A stretch of 64,000 nt of DNA, taken from contig JACCLO010000006.1 of assembly GCA_029448655.1 (NCBI GenBank), forward strand, positions 1,302,001 through 1,366,000, read 5' to 3'. Origin of the DNA: Wolfiporia cocos. Taxonomy: Eukaryota; Basidiomycota; Agaricomycetes; Polyporales; Phaeolaceae. The stretch's first letter is position 1, and every line of letters begins with the position of its first letter. The translations under genes and the position numbers were made by a program. Of the stretch, positions 23,889-35,605 are shown piece after piece. The notes under the pieces are model-generated. The model was not told the origin of the DNA, did no database searches, and was given only the letters and a program-made list of their open reading frames with translations.

Positions 23889-24249
23889 ACACTTTTACGA
23901 CAAATTGATGCACTTTTACTTAAGACTCAACACTACGCTGGGGAGGAAATTGACTGGGGACACCGGCACAAGCTGATCTTTATTGCACTTGCTACGCATT
24001 GCGACATTAGCACTTACGACTATGATCGTGCTCATTATGTACTTGTCAACATGTTGAAGAGCAATAATCTCTCAGCCGATTATGCACGGATGAGGACATA
24101 TTCTTCATGTGTGAGCGATAGATAGATCATTTCACTCGGCATGATCTGAAAAGTAAACATCACTGACAAACAGGCCTTGTGAAATTGTAACTGAATTTCA
24201 GGTCTTCTGGCGACTCCCCACGCACTTATATAAGGATTCAGCCTTGTAT
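23889..24249. other. Sequence between MITE A and repeat family R3
   Basis: An 82-codon frame (23877-24125) starts in the MITE end and shows no known domain. Nothing else is seen. Confidence 0.35.
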
Positions 24250-25370
24250 ACCAAGGAGGAATGAAGAAATATTTCCTCGTCGCATATGAAGGACTACGGA
24301 ATTTCTGAGGAAGACAGAGGTATATGACGGTTTGCCTCGGAGCTCTCCTGCCAGCAGGACTTCGACGGTAGCGGGACTCGGCCGATTTGTGAACCATCAG
24401 CTGGCTAGCATAAAATTATCATATCAGGGTTATAGAAAAGATTCAGATGAAATCGTCGAAAGATGTCTCCTTGACCGCCGTTGCGACCACTGGTATGCAT
24501 GGTTTGCATCAAAACGGTAAACCTGAGACGATGAAGACACGTGTGCTTAAAGAATCAGATAATAGTTGCAATAACAACTGAACGTATGGCCCGAGGGTCG
24601 ATGAAGCAGACATCTGTCACTGTGCACAGGGAGGTCTTGGAATTTGGAATGGTGTCACCCAAGATGGGATGTTGAGTGACACCGGGGGCATTATCTAATG
24701 ACTTTGTCGAAAACATGCATATGTTGGTATCATTTAAATAAGTGATCAAACGCCAACATAATGCATTGATTGCTTATATAATATCTTCATTAGAAAATAC
24801 CCCCGGTGTCTGGATCTTTACGCAGCCCATGGCCCGCTGAGGTCCTGTGTTTCTTACGATGTTATCAACCAATGCATTATGTTTGCATTTGATCACTTAT
24901 TTAAATGATACCAACATGTTTCCGACAAAGTCATTAGATAATGCCCCCGGTGTGACGAGCATCCGCGCCGCGTGACACTGAACGGACGCGAAACGTCACA
25001 ACACGCATGATGCGTGACCAGATAGACCTATGCCGGCGCTTGCTCGCATAACGTCGCAGAAGTGTATACTTCTCATGGTAACCATGACCTGTGCGTATTT
25101 TCATCACGCTACTGTGGAGCCACGGTATGGGCGCTGCACTGTGCTGGCATGTAGGATATCTCATTTGCCCTCGGATGGTGTCATTCCAACATCAGTCTTG
25201 ATGCAAGCTCTAGCTACCGCCTAGGTCGACTGTGAAAACGCAGGCCGCATCGAGACGTTGGCCGACGGATCCCCGAGCAGCGTTAGTCAAGCAGTGCTCA
25301 CAACTGTTACATTGCTATCATTCATACTGTAGCGCCACTAGCTATGTAGAGCTTCCGTGGTGTTTGATTG
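24250..25370 (-). repeat. Dispersed repeat R3, copy 1 (split by MITE B)
   Basis: It matches 52390-53232 in the same orientation, with long shared stretches such as ATGACGGTTTGCC, CTGTCACTGTGCACAG and CAAGCTCTAGCTACCGCCTA. On the minus strand both copies can encode a shared peptide containing GRRAPRQTV. The frame is broken here, so this is probably a degenerate gene or element of unknown family. Confidence 0.65.
24680..24952 (-). mobile_element. 273-bp foldback MITE, copy B
   Basis: Exact length match to copy A and near-identical sequence in inverted orientation. It is flanked by TGA on both sides (24677-24679 and 24953-24955). It sits inside repeat R3; the other R3 copy (52.4-53.2 kb) lacks it, so filled and empty sites can be compared within the window. 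Confidence 0.92.
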
Positions 25371-25788
25371 ATCGAACAGCTAACTGCGGGAGTCGGTGCC
25401 ACATTCAGAGGTATGTCTTGAACGGGGTGACTGATACGAATATTTACACTCAGGAAGCCACATACTCCATAACAGATCAATGAAGTGCGCGACTGCATGA
25501 ATCTCATGCCCGTAACAGCGGAGCAAATCCTCAGGCGCTGCACAGGTGCGTCCGCCATGCAGCGCTTGATGAGAATGCGACTGACAGCTCCCATGACACC
25601 AAACGTCAGTCTTGCTAGCGTGGACCGTCCGGCGGCCATGCTTGTGGTGCTATTGACGTGATGGCGGTGAAAGTCTGGAGGCAATCCTGGTGTGTCGGCC
25701 AAGCGTGTACACCGGTTTGCGTACCTATAATTGGTAGTTGGTCTTAGAATGTCCCTATACGCGCGTTTGTGGCTGATTGCACAGGAAC
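25371..25788. other. Upstream region of oxidase gene 2
   Basis: No gene seen. Confidence 0.35.
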
Positions 25789-25796
25789 TATATAAA
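25789..25796 (+). promoter_or_regulatory. TATA box of oxidase gene 2
   Basis: TATATAAA lies 70 bp before the ATG at 25859. Confidence 0.75.
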
Positions 25797-25858
25797 CAAG
25801 CAACCGTTCAGATTGCCACAGAATCCTCATCTAGTCATCAGCGCCGACACTCGTAGTA

Positions 25859-27945
25859 ATGCGTACTTTCGGCGAGATCCTAAGCGGCACATTAGCCGCA
25901 CTAGGGACGGTCACCTCTCTGCTCCCTTTCGAGATCCCGCTTAATGTCCCTTGGAGTTCTCCCAGCACTGTACCGACCCGCGTTTGCAAATGTCTTCCTG
26001 GTGATCCGTGCTTCCCCAGCCGGGAGGAATGGGATAGACTCTCACGCACACTGAGCCAACCTGTGATCTATGATCAACGCCCACTTGCTGCAGTGTGCTA
26101 CAAAAACTCACCTGAATATAGCCCTGCCGAATGTGAGCAGGTCTCGTCTGATCAATTCGACGGGACCTTCCTATCTGCATCGAGCAATGCCATACAATGG
26201 ACGATATTCGAAGATGTTGTCACACCGCACGGCATCGAACAGTGCCCTTTCAATCCAGGACCAGATGCAATTTGCCATCAAGGCCGTGTTCCATCGTTTT
26301 CAATCAATGCTACAACGATTGAAGACATACAGGCCACGATTGCGTTCGCATCTAAGTACAACCTACACCTTGTAGTCAAAAATACAGGGTAAGAATAACT
26401 TTAGTTAACACTCACTCAGATTTTCATGGGTTGCACCTATAGGCACGAATTCATGGGTCGCGAATTTGGTGTGGGCTCCGTAGAGATCTTCACGCATTAT
26501 ATTCAAGGAATCAATTTCACCGACAACTTCGTCCCTAGCGGGAATTCGGAACATGATGTAGAGGGACAGCATGGTATGTCATTATATTGGTAAACAACGA
26601 CAAAAGCAGTTAATGTTCGTGATATGTTACAAGCGGTGACAATTGGAGCAGGCGTACAATGGGGAGAACTCTATCTTGCAGCACAGCAACACGGCCGCAC
26701 CGTTGTTGGTGCGTTTCCGCCGTATGTTACTGTCGGTGCTGGTGCAGGTTGGGTTCTTGGCACCGGCCATAGTCCGCTTGCGCGGTTCTACGGCCTGGGT
26801 GAGTAAACAGACGTGAGCCTCATCCCATATCCTTCTCACTTGATGTATTCGGCAGGTGTGGATAACGTACTGCAGCTCAGTGTGGTTCTACCCAATGCAT
26901 CGCACGTCATTACCAACAAATACCAAAACAGTGACCTGTTCTGGGCATTGCGGGGCGGAGGAGGCCCGAGCTTTGGTGTTGTCACTTCGGTGACGTACAG
27001 GACTCATCCCAATCTCCCATACACTGCATCATCCTACGTTGCAAGTGCAGACTCTCCTGAATCATTCCGCAAGCTTCTTCAAGTTTGGTTAGAATACCAC
27101 AACCTGGTGATGGATGCAGGATGGAGTGGCGCCTGGCCATATGCAAATAACACGCTGCAGTTGAATTTGCTTGCACAAGGAATACCGCCTACGAGACCAT
27201 TGGCGACCCAGACCCTTGAAGCATTCTACGCCGCATCTAAAGCCATTCCGGGTGTCAACGTGTCGGTTGCGACCACAGTGCCGTATTCATCCTTCTATGA
27301 GTGGTTCAGCGCTCTCACAGCGGCAGGCGAAGACGTACGGGGGGCGCAGGTCGGAATTCCCATCGCAATGTCGTCATGGCTTGTGCCTCCCGAAGTATTC
27401 GAACTCAGCACGAATGAGTTAGCAGATGCACTGGCATTGATACCGACCGCATTGCCGTGGTATGTACATCACTCGAAAACTGACGAGGTCTCGAAGTTCT
27501 GATGTACTGCGCAGTGTGGTAGGCGGCGGCGTCGTCTCCACAATTGACCCAGACTCAGCGGCGGTAACCCCGGCATGGCGCAGGATGATCGTGCATGTCA
27601 TAGTCCCCGTACCATTCAGCCAGACATCGGACCCGAAAGTGATCGAGGCTAACCGGCAGACCGCACACAATTATACAGAACCGCTGCAGCGCCTTGCGCC
27701 AATTCCGTATGGCGGTCAGTATATTAACGAGGTAGGGGCGTCTTACCTTGGTTCACAGACCATGTGCTCAGCCAGAATTTCAGGCGGACATACTCGAGAC
27801 CAACTGGCAAGGGGCATACTGGGGAGCGCACTATCCTCGATTGCTATCTATCAAGAAGGAAATCGACCCTAAGGACCTGCTCATCGTATACAAGGGTGTG
27901 AACTCAGAGGAATGGGACGATGAGATTATTTGTAAACGGCTATGA
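25859..27945 (+). CDS. Secreted FAD-linked oxidoreductase, berberine-bridge-enzyme-like, copy 2
   Basis: Exons 25859-26388, 26443-26573, 26634-26798, 26856-27459, 27515-27731 and 27784-27945 give 602 aa. Exons 1, 2, 3, 5 and 6 have exactly the same lengths as in copy 1, and only exon 4 is shorter (604 against 622 nt), so the two genes are a tandem duplication. The N-terminus MRTFGEILSGTLAALGTVTS is signal-like. Shared blocks include KCLPGDPCFPS, WTIFEDVVTPHGIEQCPF, VVKNTGHEFMGREFG (H178, probable flavin-binding His), TIGAGVQWGELY, LFWALRGGGGPSFGVVTSVT and YKGVNSEEWDDEIICKRL. Missing relative to copy 1 is a short Asn/Gly-rich loop (DNLGNNSHGYG). The protein is likely extracellular and uses O2 as electron acceptor like other members of the family; the substrate is unknown. 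Confidence 0.93.
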
Positions 27946-28963
27946 CCAGCTTGCATATCGAACTCTGTACACTGTACTTACATGAAATGCTTATCCATGC
28001 ATTTGTATGGCGAGCCGAAATATCGGAATCCGCACCAATCGTTCGACTACGTCTAGCCCGTCCTCGCTCGGGAAGCCAAATAGCAATATATGTAGGCATG
28101 CTGCGTGACACTAATAAGCACCAGTTATGAGCAGAACGGACGATGCTAGAATGTGTGGCGTATCGCGGCACGCTCCGTGGGGTGAGGACAATCACAAAGA
28201 CTCCGAATATTTCCTCATCAGCAAAATGGGAGGAAATCACCTAAGCGTCTGAAATCTCAGCAGCGAATATCTCTACTGCCAATGCCTCACATGATCAGTG
28301 TCTTCAATGTTCATGGTCCCAGATACCCGCTGGTATGTATTCAGTTCATTATGGGCACACTCCTGTACTATCAATATTACGGGCCATCGTGACAAATTGG
28401 CCACGAATGTAGGACTTCATTAGGCAGTAATGTGTTGAATATCAACATTCTATATTGTTGTAAATGTCAAGTACGTTCCACTGACTGCTGATCTAGCGCA
28501 CAGTCATCGAGCCTGGCAGCACACGGATAGGTACTTATCCCGAGGCCTGCGCCAGGACCGTATTATCCGGCCCTTACCTCGGTATCACCTGGCCACCCTG
28601 TCCAGCATTCAAAGTGGCCAGGCGGACGCAACAGCCCGGTAACGAGTGACGAATTACTTACCCCCGGCGCCCAATCTTCCAGCACCGATAGCTCGGCGAC
28701 AAGTTAACGACCTGGTTGTTTATGTCGAAATTCACGGGAAGGCGCCCGCTCGTGAGGCTACGCGCTCCCTTTCGGACTCCAGGGACTTCGTCTGGATGGG
28801 TTACAAACGCACGGCGTAGGTACGTACAATCCGTCCCACCGCCCCGATTATCATCCCCCCGACTCCCGCCGCGCCCGCCATTTCCACCTTGGCGCACTAT
28901 TGACTCCGATCGATGTGCGACTCCGATCACACCATCGCGCGCCGAGCGCGTCGACTTCCAACA
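27946..28963. other. Spacer with a GC-rich island, no gene seen
   Basis: From about 28490 to 28960 the sequence is clearly GC-richer than its surroundings but carries no recognisable coding signal. It abuts the relic of a third oxidase. Confidence 0.35.
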
Positions 28964-29020
28964 GTTTACAAAGCCGTGAACTCGGAGTTAGACGATGAAA
29001 TACTATGGAAACAGTTGTGA
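28964..29020 (+). pseudogene. 3' stub of a third BBE-like oxidase gene
   Basis: Eighteen codons and a stop read VYKAVNSELDDEILWKQL, aligned with the final residues of copies 1 and 2 (VYKGVNSE.WDDEI.CK.L). The WDDE Trp is lost. The upstream part of exon 6 and the rest of the gene cannot be recognised, so this is a decayed end of a third tandem copy. Confidence 0.7.
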
Positions 29021-30524
29021 AGTGTTTATATGCTCTATTTCTACTGCTATATTCGTCACTTCGCAAGGCCGTTTAAGGATGGCTAGTCGTTTCCTCTGAT
29101 TTATCCGTCACCCGTCCACCTTCGCCCACCTTCGCATTAGCAGTCTCCATCACGTTGAACTTCTGCAGCTTGCAGTAGAACGTCTCGTGGAGCATGGAAA
29201 AGCGCCTGCGAGAGAATTGAAGACTGGCATCGAGAATGCGTTGAGCTGCACTGTGTGCAAGATGCGGATCGACTGGATGCGACTAGTAGGAGCCTTCGGT
29301 ACGACTCTCGGTGACTGACATGCAATACTTCGTTTCAGGGGTGACCATGGGTTTCCACATAGGTATCTTGCGATGCGCAGCTTACAGCGCCGCAACAGAT
29401 CAGTAATCCTGATGTTCTAACTACACTCTCTCAATGTCTACCTATTCAGTCCGCTACATACTCCTGACGGTGATCCTGCGCATTCTTCCTCTGCAGTGCA
29501 GCATTTATACGCTAAATTGATGCATATTCGTGAGAGGCTGAAGACGGAACCTGGAAGGAGGATGGCTGAAAAGCGACACAATTTGTGTCACGCTTGTCGC
29601 ATATCGAGACGCTAGATCTCACGATTGTGCCCGTAGATGTTGCAGTTCCTACAAAGTGTTGACGAGGACTACTCATTGAACTAATGTTCTCTGAGTCGAT
29701 CTTAGAATGTGGACGTGATGTGATCTACGATAGCAATTCTCATTTGGCATGAGCGGGAAAATACGAATTGTACAGCAAGAAGCTCAGGTGTATTTATAAG
29801 CGACGTCGCGCATTGCATGCTCTTATAAAAAAGTACTGCTACAAGATTCGGGGCTTGCGGTTAGAAAGCATGATAGCACAAGGAAGGCCCAAGTAATGCG
29901 AGAGCAGATACTACCTTGCGGACCAGGATCGCAAGAAACAGCCGGGCAGATGCAGAAGGCGAGCGATGCAGAGATTTGTCACGTTGGAGATAGAGTCTCA
30001 GTGGGGGCTACCTGGGAGGATGGTCAATCGGGTCGACATTAATGATGACATATGCTATCCTCACCACCACGACGTAACCATTGTAACGACTGCAGCGATA
30101 TTAATAATATCATCCGCACAGCAGCGGCATCCATCGCGTGTCCCTCAAACGCCTGCTGGTAATTGCCTGACCGATGTATACGCAGCAGGGCCTCTTCGAC
30201 TGTTCGCATAATCTCTGCTACCACTGCGACAGAAGTGGCCGACACGGAAGGGCTGGAAATACGACAGAGCAAAACTTCACGAACAAGAAAACATACGTTG
30301 CAAGATACCATACCCGTCGGACGCATTGGAGAGTTGCCCCGGGAAGAACATTTCAGGAATGCCACAGAAGGTCTCAACAACGAGGCAGAGGCCAGGCAAA
30401 ACCAAAAGACTGAGTAACTTATGCTCAATCGGTGTGTGGAGACGTTGCGTGTAGGATTTTTCAACAGCTCTCTGGTGTCTGGGAACACTGGCATATCGAT
30501 ATCCAAAAACAATCTACCCGTGTT
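29021..30524. other. Intergenic, no supported gene
   Basis: A 157-codon minus-strand frame at 30039-30512 has no recognisable domain and no splice context supporting it. Other frames are short. Confidence 0.4.
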
Positions 30525-32452
30525 CTAGTCGTCATATAAGTCGGCCCTTCTCTTGCCTGCAGTCAGCACCTCGACGCCGGTCTCCGTGATCCTGAAACAG
30601 ATACACAAATAAGTCCGCTGCCTCAAGGGATGGAATGCTGAATCGCTCACAATAGAGTCTCCTCAAACTGTGCACTACGCTTGCCATCAATCGTAGCAGC
30701 AGTCCAATCATCGGGCCAGTGAACCAAGTCCCAGTGGCCCAGGTTGATCATCTGTGAGGTTTGTTAACATGTGCCATCCTCGCAGCAGATGCGGCGGGAC
30801 ATACTGGTTCGATCGTAAACACCTGCAACAGGGCATACAATCAGCAGCTAAAACCCGGATTATGAAACACTCGCGTACCATGCCTGGCTTCATCATGCCA
30901 ACGGCCTTGTTCTTAGCATAGTGGGGGATCTGGTTGGGCGCGCCGTGGAACAGCTCATGAATGCCGTGCCCGCAATATGTCCGTACAACGGAGCAGCCGT
31001 TAGCGCGCGCGATGGGCTCGCTGTGCATGGTTGTGGGGTGTTTGTATCAGGGTCTGAGGTGATAGGCGGAGCGGACGCACATTGCCTTGCCCAAGTCACG
31101 GAAGAGTGCACCGGGCTTGCAGAGGGCGATTGCTGCATCAAGGCTCTGGCGTGTTGTGCGCAACAATTTCTTGGAGTCATCGTCGATGCGGCCTACGGGG
31201 TAGGTTTCGTTTAGGTCGCCGTGGTATCCTAGTTGTTGTCAGAGTATAAGGGTGTGAACGGTAATGCGAATGTATTACACACACCATCATAATAAAGCGT
31301 GACATCTTCCAAGCAGTCAGTTTCATTCACAACCACCAAAACGGATCTCCTACCAATGTTGATAATGTCGCCCTCTTGCAGCCTGCGCTTGTCTGGGATA
31401 CCGTGACAGATGACTTCGTTGATTGAACTTGCATTTGAGCAGTATTTTATTTAATATCAACCAACACAGAGGATGGATCACTTACGTGCACACTGATTTT
31501 GGGAAATTGCAGTAGTTTAGTGTAGAGGGATAGGCATTCCGCTCGATAGTAGCATTGTGAACAATCTCGTCCAACTCATCAGTTGTGATACCTGGCCGGA
31601 TATGTGACGCAGCGATGTCCAGCACTTCTCGCGCTAGCTAGTAGCATAATAGTCAGCCAATGCGAACCTAGGATGGTTGCATCACCACAATGCTGCCTTG
31701 ATCACACTTCAACAGTAAAAAGGACTCACCTTGCAAACCGTCCGAATCTTTTCCTGCTCCTCCGTAGTTAAAATTTTGATAGGCTGTCCAGCCCGTCTGT
31801 TCTCCGAAATGGGCATGCCTGTAAAAAGAAGAAGCGTGGTCATGGTCCGCTTACATGGTGGTTTTCACCGCTCGAAAGAGCTTAATGATAGCCATACCAT
31901 CTTCAGCATAGTCCGGGCGAGGTATGTGCTCTGGAACAGAGCGTTTCGGGGAGAGCGGGTAGGCGGGTCGCAGCGTGCCCGTGAAGTTGAAATTGCCGAA
32001 GGGAATGTACGTCCCATCTGGAATGAGGCGTCAGCGCGGCACGACGCTGTGTAGGAGACGATGCACGCTTTTGTTGATGTTCGGGTCCTCAAGCAGGGGT
32101 TGTCGCGTCGCGAGCTCATGGATCAGTTTGTGGATTTTCTGGCGCGCAGCGGTTTCAGAACACACAACCGGCTAGTCCGCAACATCACTCACCCCTGCCG
32201 ATAGAGACAAACTTGCCGTCAGCACCACCTCAGAACACCATCTTCCAGGTCACTCACATCCGGCCTTGAAGCATTCCTGTCCGCAGAAGAAGGACCCCTT
32301 GATCCCGAGCCTATTGGGAATCATGAGCTCGGATGCAGAGCACATCCGGGTAAGTCGATCACTGACTTGTTGCATGTGGGACACTCGAGGCGCGAAGGCG
32401 GGTGTCCGTTGGGGCAGATTGAGCTTTGGCAAGGAATTCCAGCAGCACTCAT
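30525..32452 (-). CDS. MAP1: Methionine aminopeptidase 1 with N-terminal C6H2 zinc finger
   Basis: Exons 32452-32367, 32310-32258, 32194-32193 (2 nt), 32138-32060, 32017-31898, 31818-31730, 31637-31486, 31427-31354, 31305-31285, 31228-31081, 31020-30879, 30822-30805, 30751-30651 and 30591-30525 give 383 aa. The C6H2 finger that docks the enzyme at the ribosome has C8, C13, C24, C27, C38, C42, H50 and H54. The peptidase shows all five metal ligands: D219 (NIDVTLYY), D230 (HGDLNET), H293 ([10 protein letters not shown]), E327 (FTIEP) and E358 (SAQFEETLL). The protein cleaves the initiator Met co-translationally. The gene has 14 exons, very fragmented even for this genome. The end of exon 4 (C before GTCTCC) is the least certain junction. 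The ATG at 32452 is the only start that includes all finger cysteines. Confidence 0.94.
32193..32194 (-). other. MAP1: 2-nt microexon (GG) of MAP1
   Basis: Exon 2 ends in T and exon 4 starts AAA ATC CAC. Direct joining makes a TAA stop. Between them lies TCGGCAG/GG/GTGAGT. Inserting GG yields TGG (Trp47) and keeps H50 and H54 of the zinc finger in frame. The two flanking introns would be 63 and 54 nt, normal for this genome, and the first has a CTGAC branch-point match. Confidence 0.75.
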
Positions 32453-32644
32453 TTTCGTTCGAGAAAGGCAAAGGGAGAAATTGATGACCGCAATTGACGC
32501 GGAATGCAATTGGCACGGAATAGGAGTGAGGCAATCAAGGACGCGCGTCTATATGCCCGCCAATCCAAATCTCAAGGTCACGACTGTGGCGCAAAAATAC
32601 CGAGCAAACGTGAAAAGCCGCCATATCCTTAGTCTACCTGGTTA

Positions 32645-33120
32645 AGATCAGAAAATATATTGAGATAATTTTTCATACCACAAGCTATCAAAAGCTAAAT
32701 GCCAAGAGTCCGGGCGGTCCGCCAAGACTTTCGACATACCCATACATACTAGTTAATATATTCAAGATATTTTCGAATAATAGAAGGCACATCTGAGCGT
32801 TTTTCGAGCAGACGTCCGGTCGAAAAGCCACAACTTGCAAGTCCACGCTGCGCTGCTCGCAAACACAAGCGCCCACGTGAGCTAGTCATATTATTGCGGA
32901 GTCATAGGCAAGTGTCTCGTCGCATTAATGTCTTCTTTCCCCTCATCTCTTCTTCGTACTTCCACCATCCCTCAAAGCTTCAGGAGTAGCTGCCTTATAC
33001 CAGCAGATTTGGGGCTTTAGATGTAGATTTAGTGAGTATATGTGTGCACACACTGGCCTCTGTCGTCTTTTGAGTCCCTAACCATCCTGTCAGCTTGATT
33101 ACAAAGACCCCCAATCCTTG
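32645..33120. repeat. Short repeat resembling both ends of the 53-57.6 kb element
   Basis: The left half (32645-32920) matches 53280-53555 closely (AGAAAATATATTGAGATAAT, AGCTAAATGCCAAGAGTC, ACCCATACATACT). The right part (about 32930-33070) resembles 57495-57645 more weakly. The order fits an internally deleted derivative of a longer element. Confidence 0.5.
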
Positions 33121-33297
33121 AGTTTTTCCGGTACACATTAACACCATTTCCTCCACTCACTTTTTGAGATCACAGTTACCAAATGCTAAGGTGCATGCAT
33201 CTCCCTTTCCCACCTAAATACTAGCTTATTCCATGGTGGTTTGTGCTCACGCACAAACCACTACAGTGGCGCCAATCACATTCTGGGGACAGCGACT

Positions 33298-34005
33298 GTT
33301 ACGGTTATTTCGATTTTTCAAACGCTGGCAGAACTCACCATTGGGTGAATACAATACAGGGACTTGTTGCGCAACTAACCCCCTGGCTACTCGTGACTCT
33401 ACTGGGTGCATCCCCAGTTGTACTAGCATATAGGGTGCGTTTCGACTCTGGCAGATCCAACTCTGCCCTCGTTTCATGTTTATCATTTACTAGCTGATAG
33501 ATGGTGTTCAACCGCCATCATCATTCCTATCTATCATTTCAAATATATCACTACATACTTATCAAACATTTCATACTATAGCATAGATAGTATCGGTGAC
33601 ATCTGGGATGGACTTGACCCCTAGAACCCAACATAGTATATAAGCTCATGTACTTATTGTTGAGGCTCTTCAGCTCGACCTTGTTGTACAAACAAGAAGT
33701 CTTATACTCATTCTCAAACGTAGGAAACTATGCTCAGTATTTCCCAAGCTCTCGAACAACTAAGTCCTTGAAGTGCACATTGACTTCTCGGACTTAGGCA
33801 AGTCTTATATTCAATCAGACTTGCAAACCAGACAGATTATATCCTCTAACATGTATTGGGTATCGAACAATCCCTAGAGTCTTTGACTTAGGGCCCAAAG
33901 GCATTTAACAGATATATTTGCCTTGCACTTGTCCACAGGACTACATGCAGAAGAACAATCTATATTTGTGACTTGAATATACGAATGGGTATTCGACCCG
34001 TAACA
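33298..34005 (+). repeat. Solo LTR, family LTR1
   Basis: It starts TGTTACGG and ends CCCGTAACA, is 708 bp long and is colinear with the LTRs of the Gypsy element at 36404-44848, but diverged from them. Flanking pentamers are GCGAC and GTGAT, which differ by two C-to-T changes. Confidence 0.88.
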
Positions 34006-34503
34006 GTGATGCTGCGTGTGCAATTCCACGAGGGACAAGGTGCGTGTATGGATTCTCTGTTGATAGGTTCAGATTTGAACATGACATTTGCGGTGCCTGG
34101 AAATGCAATGTGCAGTGCATCCCGGCTACATGCTGTGAAGGTATGTGTGCGAATCACACTGTGTCTGCAGATTGTTCACTAACACTAGCAGCACTGTTTT
34201 GCAAGGAACTTGTTGAGTCTGTGGGTCTGCACACATGGCACTGTGGGAGGATTTGGTATAATGCAAAACCTGCATTGAAATGTTCAGGGTATGTTCTAGT
34301 AGCCTTTGATAGATTTCAGCAGCTTAGCAATTAGACTTGAAAATGTATTGATACGTTCTGATTGAATGAAGAGCAAAGGCCTTAGGTATGAATATAATTT
34401 CAAGTAGCCGGAATTTCTCAGCCAACGCCCTCTGGTATTTTGCAGTAGCTCTCAGTATGCCGGAAAAAATCTTATGTATAATGAGGTATAAATGCTACAT
34501 ATC
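34006..34503. other. Spacer between solo LTRs
   Basis: No recognisable gene. Short frames only. Confidence 0.35.
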
Positions 34504-34971
34504 TGACACAGATATACGCTCATACCGTATAACCTGTGTACCGCTGTCCTAGTGGCCCTCATCCTAATGCGTAAGTCCTTTGGGGGTATCCCCACACCGC
34601 AGTGACGAGGCACAGACGAGCAAGTGTAAGGGGTGGCTAAGCCAGCAGGTGCACACAGGGGTAGAGATGGTATACAGGGGGACAAGCCCCAACGTCGAGA
34701 ATAACAAGCATGAGGTCTCAAGGACCTCAGCGCAGAGACTATATACATGAGTGTGCTAAGAGGCGCGCGAGTAGTCCTACCCTACAGTAAGGGACCGTGC
34801 GTGCAGTACATCACATGATACAGTACATAACTACTGAATGACCTAAGCACGTGGTTAGTTACGCTGCTATGGGGGCGATTATACCACTACACTAGAGGAG
34901 GCGCGTAATCATGTGACCATATGCCTGAGGAGGCGCGGGATCGAACCCATGCCACGGTAAAAACCGTGACA
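34504..34971 (-). repeat. Solo LTR, family LTR2, copy A
   Basis: On the minus strand it runs TGTCACGG...CTGTGTCA. Exact 5-bp duplication ATATC (34499-34503 and 34972-34976). It contains a TATATA promoter-like stretch followed by a short inverted repeat, as in the other LTR2 copies. Confidence 0.85.
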
Positions 34972-35605
34972 ATATCAAATCCTTCTCTGATAGTGTTGGG
35001 TATCGTACGGTAGCTACTGCTAGGATGCCAGGCGCTTAAACACATACCCACAGCTATCAACCGTTCGATTTTGTATCAGATCATACCTGTTATCGATTGG
35101 TAGGTTCTGGTATGAGGTACTTTCACTGGGAGTAACATTTGGGCCCTCACATCACTCTGCTTCACAACAGGAAGCACGGTTTAAATTCCTGTAAGGAATA
35201 TCACAAATTATCACAAAAAGAAGTTAAAACGGAGTCCAAGTAGTACATCTCTTCAGGCCTCAGGTGTGGTGTCAAGAGGTGCTTGTGGTCAGATTGTGAT
35301 GGTGTAACTCAGCTGTACCGCCCGTTCAAGTGCTGTGTGCTGAGTTACTTTGTACTGTCTGTAGATTCGTGTGGGATGTTTGTCGGCTGCGAGAGCGAGG
35401 TCGAGCTGATAGCCGCTGAGCATCAAGATACAGGGTTGGGTGGGTCAAGGTGTGATTCTCAAGTGATGATAGGCCTACTATTATAGTAGTGACAATACAA
35501 TTCATGCTATTCTTCCTGTGTGCAAGCGATTAGGGACCGAACACAAAAAATGGTCTGTGTAATTGAATGGAGCCCGCTTGTCCAACATCCTTCACAGTCA
35601 AAGCC
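34972..35605. other. Spacer, no gene seen
   Basis: AT-rich; no recognisable features. Confidence 0.35.

Noticed and set aside
28490..28960. GC-rich island as the body of the third oxidase
   Set aside because: No residues beyond the final 18 codons could be aligned with copies 1 and 2.
30039..30512. 157-codon minus-strand frame as a gene
   Set aside because: No domain, splice context, promoter motif or related copy was found.
33298..34005. Claiming a perfect target duplication for this solo LTR
   Set aside because: Flanks are GCGAC and GTGAT, two differences, so only an imperfect duplication can be stated.
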